Positions 1 through 5,199 of a stretch of DNA of 5,199 nt are shown here, piece by piece (within the stretch, counting starts at the first letter, position 1; every line of letters starts with the position of its first letter). The stretch covers positions 1 to 5,199 of the forward strand of contig JBBSQE010000192.1 in the NCBI GenBank assembly GCA_038258095.1, written 5' to 3'. Source of the DNA: JBBSQE01 sp038258095. Its GTDB lineage: Bacteria; Actinomycetota; Thermoleophilia; Solirubrobacterales; 70-9. Under the pieces are notes generated by a model that was not told where the DNA came from, did no database searches, and saw only the letters and a list, made by a program, of their open reading frames with translations. The translations under genes and the position numbers were made by a program.

Positions 1-151
1 CCGCGATCGTGTGCCCGACCATGTCGGGGAAGATCGTCGATGTCCGCGACCAGGTCTTGACCATCGTCTTGTTGCCCGACTCGTTCATCTGGCCGATCCG
101 CTTCATCAGCGATTCCTCGACCCACGGGCCCTTCTTTGAGCTTCTTGACAC
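1..151 (-). CDS. rpsS: 30S ribosomal protein S19, N-terminal part (runs off window edge)
   Basis: S19 sits in the head of the 30S subunit, next to S13, and contacts 16S rRNA. Fifty codons are visible, starting at a GTG (151-149). The peptide opens [14 protein letters not shown], and residues 33-50 read [18 protein letters not shown], the S19 signature block (family form: TWSRRSTI-FP-M-G-TIAV). A family member is usually about 90 residues, so roughly the C-terminal half lies outside the window. The GTG start is supported by a GAGG Shine-Dalgarno (158-161) placed 6 bases upstream inside the last codons of rplB, and by its matching the usual S19 N-terminus. Only 3 bases separate the rplB stop from this start, so co-translation is likely. 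Identification is secure; the truncation is only the window edge. Confidence 0.96.
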   Translation of the reverse strand, partial: MSRSSKKGPWVEESLMKRIGQMNESGNKTMVKTWSRTSTIFPDMVGHTIA

Positions 152-154
152 TGG

Positions 155-997
155 TTACCTCTTCTTCTTTCCGCGCCTGCGGCCACGGACGATGTAGCGG
201 TCAGACATCTTGCCCTTCTTGCGGGTCCTGTAGCCGAGCGTCGGCTTACCCCAAGGGGTACGGGGGTGGCCGCCAGGCGTCTTGTGGGCCTCGCCTCCGC
301 CGTGCGGATGGTCGACCGGGTTCATCGCGACGCCGCGGGTCTGGGGCCGGATGCCCTTGTGGCGGCTGCGGCCAGCCTTGCCGACCGTCATGTTCTGGTG
401 CTCGGCGTTGGAGAGCGAGCCGACCGTGGCGCGGCAGTCGGCCGGAACCAGGCGCATCTCCGACGACGGCAGACGCAGAGTGACCATGTCGCCTTCCTTG
501 GCGACGAGCTGGATCGACGTGCCGGCGGACCGGCCAAGCTTGCCGCCCTGGCCGGGCTTCATCTCGACGTTGTGGACGATCGTTCCCGTCGGCATCCCGC
601 GCATCGGCAGGGAGTTGCCGGGGCGGATGTCCGCGCTCGGTCCCGATTGGACCATGTCGCCGACCGAAATCTGCGCTGGGGCGAGGATGTAGCTCTTGGC
701 GCCGTCGGCGTAGTGAAGAAGGGCGATGTAGCAGCTGCGGTTCGGGTCGTATTCGATGGTCGCGACCTTCGCGGGAACGCCGTCCTTGAGGCGCTTGAAG
801 TCGATCAGCCGGTAACGGCGCTTGGCTCCGCCGCCGCGATGGCGGCTGGTGACGCGGCCATTGGCGTTCCGCCCGCCGGACTTCCGCAGGCCCTCGGTGA
901 GCTTCTTCTCGGGCGCGTCGGCGGTGATCTGCTCGCGCAGGGGATAGGTGCCGAACCGGCGGCCGGGTGAGGTGGGGTTTGTCTTGCGGTTAGCCAC
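155..997 (-). CDS. rplB: 50S ribosomal protein L2
   Basis: L2 binds 23S rRNA at the subunit interface and is needed for subunit association and peptidyl-transferase assembly. The product has 280 residues, close to the usual 273-278. Visible landmarks are the basic N-terminus, [15 protein letters not shown] at 55-69 (the OB-fold rRNA-binding domain entry), the SH3-like domain with [10 protein letters not shown] at 151-160, and [11 protein letters not shown] at 225-235. That last block holds the conserved histidine (about residue 230) implicated near the peptidyl-transferase centre in E. coli L2. The tail [10 protein letters not shown] is strongly basic. Family members usually have a histidine in the GGGHKRRYR block; here it is alanine. 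Translation starts at GTG (997-995), with GGAG (1004-1007) 6 bases upstream in the 12-base gap after rplW. It ends TAA, 3 bases before rpsS. Confidence 0.98.
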   Translation of the reverse strand: MANRKTNPTSPGRRFGTYPLREQITADAPEKKLTEGLRKSGGRNANGRVTSRHRGGGAKRRYRLIDFKRLKDGVPAKVATIEYDPNRSCYIALLHYADGAKSYILAPAQISVGDMVQSGPSADIRPGNSLPMRGMPTGTIVHNVEMKPGQGGKLGRSAGTSIQLVAKEGDMVTLRLPSSEMRLVPADCRATVGSLSNAEHQNMTVGKAGRSRHKGIRPQTRGVAMNPVDHPHGGGEAHKTPGGHPRTPWGKPTLGYRTRKKGKMSDRYIVRGRRRGKKKR

Positions 998-1009
998 GGG
1001 GTTCTCCGA

Positions 1010-1303
1010 TTACTCGGCGGCTGCGCCCTCGAACAGCTCGATGCGCTCACCGGGTGCGACCTGGACGATCGCCTTCTTCCAGGCGCGGGACTTGCCGGAG
1101 TGGACGCCGCGGCGCTTCGGCTTGGCGCGGACCTTCGAGGTCCGCACGCCGGCGACCTGCACGCCGAAGATCTGCTGCACGGCCTGGGCGATCTGCGTCT
1201 TGTGGGCGCGATCGGCGACCCGGAACGTGTACTTGCCCTCCGCAATCAGTGCGTAGCTCTTCTCGGAGATGACCGGGCGGATGAGGATGTTGCGCGCGTC
1301 CAT
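1010..1303 (-). CDS. rplW: 50S ribosomal protein L23
   Basis: L23 lies at the polypeptide exit tunnel of the 50S subunit and is the docking site for trigger factor and SRP. With the ATG at 1303-1301 the product has 97 residues, against 100 in E. coli. Landmarks: MDARNILIRPVISEKSY at 1-17 (family form: IRPV-[ST]EKS), KYTFRVADRAHKTQIAQAV at 24-42, and the basic loop KVRAKPKRRGVHSGKSRAWKK at about 57-77. A longer reading from GTG at 1318 adds five residues, but L23 proteins normally begin just before the R-x-[VI]-[IL] segment, and no SD fits the GTG codons. The chosen ATG overlaps the TGA of a 22-codon mini-ORF in the arrangement TGATG. Its only SD-like tract, GAAGGG (1318-1323), is 14 bases away. 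That suggests dependence on coupled translation rather than independent initiation. Confidence 0.93.
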   Translation of the reverse strand: MDARNILIRPVISEKSYALIAEGKYTFRVADRAHKTQIAQAVQQIFGVQVAGVRTSKVRAKPKRRGVHSGKSRAWKKAIVQVAPGERIELFEGAAAE

Positions 1304-1371
1304 CAGGAGCGACACCACCCTTCGCTGATGCTTCGCTCACGGCGAATCAGATATGGACGTTCGCTGCGCAT
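1303..1371 (-). CDS. Candidate 22-codon coupled mini-ORF between rplD and rplW
   Basis: This reading frame fills the rplD-rplW spacer exactly. Its ATG (1371-1369) shares one base with the rplD stop, and its TGA (1305-1303) shares one base with the rplW ATG, giving TGATG at both ends. The peptide begins MRSERPYLIRRERS and ends SISEGWCRS; it is basic, with no membrane segment or known domain. The first 14 residues match those of the mini-ORF at 2610-2675 at 7 positions. No strong SD precedes it (a GAAGAG tract is 11 bases upstream), so it would need coupling from rplD. Against a real protein: it is very short, only 13 of 22 third positions are G or C (below the neighbouring genes), and the same frame is open well into rplD, as shadow frames in GC-rich DNA often are. 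I do not recognise it. A ribosome-handoff or leader function is inference. Confidence 0.3.
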   Translation of the reverse strand: MRSERPYLIRRERSISEGWCRS

Positions 1372-1375
1372 CAGC
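1324..1375 (-). repeat. Inverted repeat (possible mRNA hairpin) spanning rplD stop and rplD-rplW spacer
   Basis: In the mRNA sense, GCTGATGC (1375-1368) is the exact reverse complement of GCATCAGC (1331-1324), an 8-base-pair stem with a 36-base loop. The 5' arm contains the rplD stop and the mini-ORF ATG, and the 3' arm ends one base before the GAAGGG purine tract of rplW. If folded, it would hide the mini-ORF start and bring the rplD end close to the rplW start. TTCGCT also recurs three times within this stretch on the plus strand. The long loop makes stability uncertain. Confidence 0.4.
1325..1336. repeat. 12-base inverted repeat, copy A (partner at 2643-2654)
   Basis: The plus strand reads CTGATGCTTCGC here, the exact reverse complement of the plus strand at 2643-2654 (GCGAAGCATCAG). 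In the polycistronic mRNA this copy reads GCGAAGCAUCAG and the other CUGAUGCUUCGC, so the two can pair perfectly. The match continues for GA after one mismatch. This copy overlaps the 3' arm of the local hairpin at 1324-1375, so local and long-range pairing would compete. Confidence 0.5.
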
Positions 1376-1985
1376 TCAGCTGCTCTTCGAGGTGTTGCAG
1401 GGCGGTTTCGGAGACAACGAGGGACGCGGTCCCGATCACGTCGGCGACGCCGATCTTCGTGACCTCGTCGACGCTGACCCGGGGGATGTTGCGGAAGCTC
1501 TTGAGCGCGCCGACCTCGTCGGTGGTGAGGACCACCAGGACCGGAAGCGTCCTCCCCCACTTCGCCAGCAGGTCGGCGGCGGACTTCGTCGAGGGGGTGT
1601 CGAGGCTCGCGGCGTCGAGGACCGCGATGCTGTCGCGCTCGGCGTGGACGGCGAGGGCGGCGCGCATTGCCTTGCGGCGCGCCTTGCGGTTGACCTTAAC
1701 CGTGTAGTGGCGCGGCTTCGGCCCGAAGGCGACGCCGCCGCCGTAACGGTTCGGGACATCGAGAGAGCCGGCGCGGGCGCGGCCGGAGCCCTTCTGGCGC
1801 CAAGCCTTGGCGCCGGTCATCGAAACCTCGCCGCGCGACTTCGTCGAGGACGTGCCCCGGCGGGCCGCGTTGAGGTCGGCGCGGGCCGTCTCGTGCACGA
1901 GCGAGTGATGGAACGGCTCGGTGAAGAGCTCCGGAAGATCGGTCTTCGTCGTCTTGCCGAGGACGGCGGCCTTGGCGCTAGCCAT
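1371..1985 (-). CDS. rplD: 50S ribosomal protein L4
   Basis: L4 binds 23S rRNA domain I and sends a long loop into the nascent peptide exit tunnel. In E. coli it also represses its own S10 operon. The product has 204 residues (E. coli 201). The tunnel-loop region is clear: STKSRGEVS at 47-55, then AWRQKGSGRARAGS at 61-74 and GGGVAFGPKPRHY at 82-94, followed by the basic NRKARRKAMRAAL at 99-111. The C-terminal half has the usual alpha/beta pattern, including VLVVLTTDEVGALKSFRNIP and a final short helix. Family members more often read GG-R-PWRQKGTGRAR; here it is MTGAKAWRQKGSGRAR. The ATG (1985-1983) lies inside the end of rplC, giving an 8-base overlap. A strong GGAGG (1995-1999) is 9 bases upstream, so coupling with rplC is expected. 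It ends TGA. Confidence 0.97.
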   Translation of the reverse strand: MASAKAAVLGKTTKTDLPELFTEPFHHSLVHETARADLNAARRGTSSTKSRGEVSMTGAKAWRQKGSGRARAGSLDVPNRYGGGVAFGPKPRHYTVKVNRKARRKAMRAALAVHAERDSIAVLDAASLDTPSTKSAADLLAKWGRTLPVLVVLTTDEVGALKSFRNIPRVSVDEVTKIGVADVIGTASLVVSETALQHLEEQLS

Positions 1986-2607
1986 CGAGCCTCACCTCCA
2001 CGAGCGACTTCTTGTGGCCGGGAACCGAGCCCTTGATCATCAGGAGGTTTCGCTCGGCGTCGATGCGGGCGATCTCGAGGCCCTTCTGGGTGCGGCGCTC
2101 GGCGCCCATGTGCCCCGGCATCCGCATTCCCTTGAACACGCGGGCGGGGAACGTGGAGGCGCCGATCGAGCCCGGCGCCCGGGTGTTGTGCGAGCCGTGG
2201 GTCACGGGGCCGCGGCTGAAGTTGTGGCGCTTGATCCCGCCCTGGAAGCCCTTGCCGACCGTGGTGCCGGCGACCTTGACCTTCTGGCCCTCCTCGAACA
2301 CAGCGACGGTGACCTGGTCGCCGATCTTCGTGTCCTCGTCGCCGGGAAGATCGACATCGCGAAACTCGACGAGGTGGCGCGACGGCGGCGCGCCGGCCTT
2401 CTTCAGGTGCCCGAGCTCGGGCATCGAGAGCTTCGACTCGCGGATCTCGCCGAATGCGAGCTGCACGGCGGAGTAGCCGTCGCGCTCTGACTCCCGCACG
2501 GCGGTGACGGTGCAGGGCCCGGCCTGGATCACGCTGACGGGCACGACGGTGCCGTCCTCCATGAAGAGCTGCGTCATGCCGAGCTTCTTGCCGAGGATCG
2601 CACTCAT
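1978..2607 (-). CDS. rplC: 50S ribosomal protein L3
   Basis: L3 is an early-assembling protein that binds the 3' end of 23S rRNA, with a finger reaching towards the peptidyl-transferase centre. The product has 209 residues, the same as E. coli. Landmarks: ILGKKLGMTQLF at 4-15 (typical L3 start), GKGFQGGIKRHNF at 118-130, HGSHNTRAPGSIGAS at 137-151 and FKGMRMPGHMG at 158-168, which form the finger. Position 150 is alanine, where E. coli L3 has the glutamine methylated by PrmB. The ATG (2607-2605) is fixed by the family N-terminus; no other in-frame start lies nearby upstream. Its nearest SD-like tract, GGTGGAG (2622-2628), ends 14 bases away. The stop of a mini-ORF lies just 2 bases before the ATG, so initiation may depend on coupling. 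The gene ends TAG inside rplD. Confidence 0.97.
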   Translation of the reverse strand: MSAILGKKLGMTQLFMEDGTVVPVSVIQAGPCTVTAVRESERDGYSAVQLAFGEIRESKLSMPELGHLKKAGAPPSRHLVEFRDVDLPGDEDTKIGDQVTVAVFEEGQKVKVAGTTVGKGFQGGIKRHNFSRGPVTHGSHNTRAPGSIGASTFPARVFKGMRMPGHMGAERRTQKGLEIARIDAERNLLMIKGSVPGHKKSLVEVRLDG

Positions 2608-2609
2608 AA

Positions 2610-2675
2610 CTAACTGACCAGCTCCACCGTCGTGGTCCGCTCGCGAAGCATCAGAGATAGGCGCTCGTTGCTCAT
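2610..2675 (-). CDS. Candidate 21-codon coupled mini-ORF between rpsJ and rplC
   Basis: The ATG (2675-2673) overlaps the rpsJ TGA in the classical ATGA arrangement, and the TAG (2612-2610) ends 2 bases before the rplC ATG, so the frame occupies the whole rpsJ-rplC spacer. The peptide begins [14 protein letters not shown] and ends TTVELVS. It resembles the mini-ORF at 1303-1371: identical at M1, E4, R5, L8, R11, E12 and R13, with similar residues at 3, 9 and 14. Seventeen of 21 third positions are G or C. No strong SD precedes it (a GAG is 8 bases upstream), so it would rely on rpsJ translation. The same frame is open through rpsJ, which weakens the argument from openness alone. No known family is recognised. 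A coupling or leader role is inference. Confidence 0.3.
   Translation of the reverse strand: MSNERLSLMLRERTTTVELVS
2643..2654. repeat. 12-base inverted repeat, copy B (partner at 1325-1336)
   Basis: The plus strand reads GCGAAGCATCAG, the exact reverse complement of the plus strand at 1325-1336. Both copies sit inside the two longer intercistronic spacers of the S10 operon, about 1.3 kb apart. In this spacer the mRNA sense reads CUGAUGCUUCGC, covering codons 8-11 of the mini-ORF. Confidence 0.5.
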
Positions 2676-2992
2676 AGCCTGATCTCGATGTCGACGCCGG
2701 CCGGGAGCGAGTCCAGGCGCTGGAGCGAGTCGACGGTCTTGGGGGTGGGCTGGAGGATGTCGATCAGGCGCTTGTGCGTACGGATCTCGAAGTGCTCGCG
2801 TGAGTCCTTGTCCTTGAACGGCGAGCGGATCACGCAGTAGACGTTCTTCTCGGTCGGCAGGGGCACGGGCCCGGACACGCTGGCGCCGGTGCGCTCGGCC
2901 GTCTCGACGATCTCCCGCGCCGCGCGATCGATCGCGTCGTGGTCGTAGGCCTTCAGCCGAATTCGGATTTTCTGGGCCGCAATGGCTGCCAT
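2672..2992 (-). CDS. rpsJ: 30S ribosomal protein S10 (NusE)
   Basis: S10 is a 30S head protein and, as NusE, joins NusB and NusG in antitermination and transcription-translation coupling. The product has 106 residues (E. coli 103). Landmarks: [16 protein letters not shown] at 7-22, [18 protein letters not shown] at 41-58, [18 protein letters not shown] at 62-79 and PTPKTVDSL at 82-90. The C-terminus reads [15 protein letters not shown], whereas the usual form is [14 protein letters not shown], so one residue (Ser95 or its neighbour) appears inserted. The ATG (2992-2990) is chosen because [12 protein letters not shown] begins here in the family; the frame stays open upstream only into the spacer and the tuf terminator. 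The region before it is a purine-rich GAGA tract without a clean SD. It is the first gene of the S10 unit and its stop overlaps a mini-ORF start. Confidence 0.96.
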   Translation of the reverse strand: MAAIAAQKIRIRLKAYDHDAIDRAAREIVETAERTGASVSGPVPLPTEKNVYCVIRSPFKDKDSREHFEIRTHKRLIDILQPTPKTVDSLQRLDSLPAGVDIEIRL

Positions 2993-3057
2993 CTGACTGC
3001 TCTGGTCTCTCTGTCTCTCGTGCTTGGGCTTTAAGTTTTTGGCTGATCTCGCGCAAG

Positions 3058-3094
3058 CGGGGCACCGCCCCGGTATCGGTTGGGGCGCGCCCCG
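3058..3094 (-). promoter_or_regulatory. GC-rich inverted repeats in the rpsJ (S10 operon) leader
   Basis: In the mRNA sense there are two units starting ACCGGGGCG. The first contains the 12-base palindrome GGGGCGCGCCCC (3093-3082). The second forms the hairpin CGGGGC-GGT-GCCCCG (3072-3058), a 6-base-pair stem. The 3' half of the first, CGCCCC, can instead pair with GGGGCG of the second across a 10-base loop, so at least two exclusive folds exist. No T-run follows, so it is not a standard terminator. S10 leaders in other bacteria bind L4 or act as attenuators; that this one does is inference. Confidence 0.4.
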
Positions 3095-3122
3095 GTCGTA
3101 TCTTGCATTTTCAATTTTCCCG

Positions 3123-3137
3123 GCCGGACATCCCGGC
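3123..3137 (-). other. Small hairpin just after the tuf terminator
   Basis: GCCGG (3137-3133), loop GATGT and CCGGC (3127-3123) form a 5-base-pair stem immediately downstream of the tuf terminator T-run. It is followed by an A-rich stretch rather than a T-run. It may simply be GC-rich background or a transcript 3'-end stabiliser. Confidence 0.25.
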
Positions 3138-3140
3138 GCG

Positions 3141-3165
3141 AAAAGGGCGGGCACCAGGCCCGCCC
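3141..3165 (-). terminator. Rho-independent terminator after tuf
   Basis: In the mRNA sense, GGGCGGGC (3165-3158), loop CTGGT and GCCCGCCC (3152-3145) form a perfect 8-base-pair GC stem followed by TTTT (3144-3141). It begins 12 bases after the tuf stop codon. This should end the str operon and separate it from the S10 operon. The short T-run may allow some read-through. Confidence 0.85.
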
Positions 3166-3177
3166 CCACTCGGGTCG

Positions 3178-4362
<1,185 letters not shown>

Positions 4363-4368
4363 CTCTTC

Positions 4369-4443
4369 TCAGTGCTCTCTTTCTTTTCTTTTGTCGTCTG
4401 AGTCAGTCGTTACAAATCGTGGTGAATCTCGGTGGCAGCGCAT
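4369..4443 (-). CDS. Possible 24-codon upstream ORF in the tuf leader
   Basis: An ATG at 4443-4441 opens a frame of 24 codons ending TGA (4371-4369), in frame with tuf and 6 bases before its ATG. The peptide starts MRCHRDSPRF and ends KRKEREH, so it is hydrophilic and basic at its end, resembling no known family. Its last third is dictated by the A/G-rich tract before tuf. No convincing SD precedes it. It could be a leader peptide, but chance is more likely. Confidence 0.12.
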   Translation of the reverse strand: MRCHRDSPRFVTTDSDDKRKEREH

Positions 4444-4499
4444 TTCGCTCTGCCTGAGGGCGAACCTCGGAAATATAGCCCGCTGGGCTGGCCGGTGAA
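4441..4499 (-). other. tuf leader start: small hairpins near the promoter
   Basis: Two short stems lie here in the mRNA sense. AGCCC-AGC-GGGCT (4489-4477) overlaps the promoter spacer and the first base of the -10 box, and GAGG-TTCGC-CCTC (4468-4456) lies near the predicted transcription start. Neither has a T-run strong enough to call a terminator, so fusA and tuf probably remain co-transcribed as well. No other signal was seen in this part of the spacer. Confidence 0.25.
4472..4499 (-). promoter_or_regulatory. tuf: Candidate sigma70-type promoter for tuf
   Basis: A -35-like TTCACC (4499-4494, 4 of 6 to TTGACA) and a -10-like TATATT (4477-4472, 5 of 6 to TATAAT) are separated by 16 bases. 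The start point would fall near 4465, giving a leader of about 100 bases. TATATT is an outlying A/T patch in GC-rich DNA, which supports it. It would let tuf be expressed above fusA, as tuf often is. Confidence 0.5.
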
Positions 4500-4515
4500 G
4501 TGCGCCTCCGGCTTC

Positions 4516-5199
4516 TTACGATGCCGCGCCCACCGGCACACCTGAGCGGTTCTGGACTATCTCCTCGGCGATGTTGTTCGGCACCTCTTCATAGCGCTCG
4601 AACTGCATCGTGTAGTTGGCGCGGCCCTGCGTCGAGGATCGCAGATCGGTCGCGTAGCCGAACATCTCGCCGAGCGGCACGTAGGCCTGGACGGCAAGCG
4701 CGTTGCCCCGCTGGTCCTGCCCCTGAACCTGTCCACGGCGCCTCGAGAGGTCGCCGATCACGTCGCCGAGGAACTCCTCGGGCGTGACGACCTCGACGGA
4801 CATGAGTGGCTCGAGCAAAACCGGCTTGGCCTTGCGGGCAGCCTCCTGCATCGCCATCGAGCCGGCGATCTTGAAGGCCATCTCCGAGGAGTCGACGTCA
4901 TGGAAGGAGCCGTCGACGAGCTCGACCGAGACGTCGACCATCGGGTAGCCGGCCTTGATGCCGTTGAGGAGAGCTTCCTCCATGCCCTGGGCGGCCGGGT
5001 TGATGAACTCGCCGGGGATGGCGCCACCCTTGATCTTCGACTCGAACTTGAAGCCCTCGCCGGGAGCAGGCTCGACGTTGATGACCACGTGGCCGAACTG
5101 GCCGCGGCCGCCGGTCTGGCGGACGAAGCGCCCAACGACCTTCTCGGCGCGCTCGCGGATCGTCTCGCGGTAGGCGACCTCAGGCCTGCCGACCGTCGC
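4516..5199 (-). CDS. fusA: Translation elongation factor EF-G, C-terminal part (runs off window edge)
   Basis: EF-G is the GTPase that drives tRNA-mRNA translocation and helps RRF split ribosomes. The window holds the last 227 residues; the GTPase domain and domains II-III lie beyond 5199. Domain IV starts with [18 protein letters not shown], then [14 protein letters not shown] at fragment residues 25-38. It continues to [16 protein letters not shown] at about 99-114, which carries the domain IV tip histidine (equivalent to E. coli His583). Domain V follows, with [31 protein letters not shown] at about 145-157 and [19 protein letters not shown] at about 178-196. The TAA is at 4518-4516. Sequence is canonical bacterial EF-G with no broken motif. 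It is followed by tuf 153 bases downstream, the usual str operon order, without a strong terminator between. Confidence 0.98.
   Translation of the reverse strand, partial: ATVGRPEVAYRETIRERAEKVVGRFVRQTGGRGQFGHVVINVEPAPGEGFKFESKIKGGAIPGEFINPAAQGMEEALLNGIKAGYPMVDVSVELVDGSFHDVDSSEMAFKIAGSMAMQEAARKAKPVLLEPLMSVEVVTPEEFLGDVIGDLSRRRGQVQGQDQRGNALAVQAYVPLGEMFGYATDLRSSTQGRANYTMQFERYEEVPNNIAEEIVQNRSGVPVGAAS

Noticed and set aside
266..970. Plus-strand open frame of 234 codons opposite rplB
   Set aside because: Antisense shadow of a GC-rich L2 gene, with no recognisable domain and no ribosome binding site.
1304..1318. Longer rplW start at GTG 1318, adding five residues
   Set aside because: The SD would be too close (GAAGGG overlaps it), and L23 proteins normally begin at the later ATG, which also forms the TGATG junction.
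3016..3044. Promoter for rpsJ: TTGCGC, 17 bases, TAAAGC
   Set aside because: Only 3 of 6 matches in each box. A real promoter for the S10 unit probably exists in 2993-3140, but I cannot place it from sequence alone.
2993..3169. N-terminal extension of S10 by about 59 residues in the same open frame
   Set aside because: The extension would run through the tuf terminator and the leader hairpins, has no S10 homology, and the family start fits the ATG at 2992.
4477..4489. Terminator after fusA (AGCCC-AGC-GGGCT then ATATTT)
   Set aside because: The stem is only 5 base pairs and the following A/T patch is better explained as a -10 box.

Overview
The window is GC-rich bacterial DNA carrying the junction of two core translation operons, all on the minus strand, so transcription runs from position 5199 towards 1. 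The order is fusA (C-terminal part), tuf, then rpsJ, rplC, rplD, rplW, rplB and the start of rpsS. This is the classical end of the str operon followed by the first six genes of the S10 operon. The high GC content, GTG starts, and protein features such as the S19 start [12 protein letters not shown] and the EF-Tu NKID box suggest an Actinomycetota-type organism, possibly a deep-branching lineage such as Thermoleophilia. That placement is inference from remembered family sequences; no database was searched.

Region by region: 4516-5199 encodes EF-G domains IV-V, running off the window edge. 4363-4515 is a 153-base spacer with a plausible sigma70-type promoter and an A/G-rich leader for tuf. 3178-4362 is a complete EF-Tu gene, followed by a strong intrinsic terminator (3141-3165) that should end the str unit. 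2993-3177 is the S10-operon leader, with GC-rich inverted repeats that can pair in mutually exclusive ways, then rpsJ. From there to position 1 the ribosomal protein genes are tightly packed: rplC and rplD overlap by 8 bases, the rplW-rplB gap is 12 bases and the rplB-rpsS gap is 3 bases.

The genes act together in ribosome assembly (S10, L3, L4, L23, L2, S19) and in elongation (EF-Tu delivers aminoacyl-tRNA, EF-G translocates). S10 is also NusE, and L4 is a known autoregulator of S10 operons in Escherichia coli.

The least ordinary part is the pair of longer spacers inside the S10 operon, rpsJ-rplC and rplD-rplW. Each is filled almost exactly by a mini-ORF of 21 or 22 codons, coupled by start-stop overlap to the upstream gene and ending at or 2 bases before the downstream start. 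The two predicted peptides resemble each other in their first 14 residues (7 identical). The two spacers also contain an exact 12-base stretch in opposite orientation, so these parts of one mRNA could base-pair. Both downstream genes have their SD-like purine tract 14 bases from the start, too far for ordinary initiation. This looks like a possible paired translational-coupling or RNA-regulatory arrangement. Chance remains a real alternative, because GC-rich DNA leaves shadow frames open. No tRNA, rRNA, CRISPR array, insertion sequence or prophage feature was seen.
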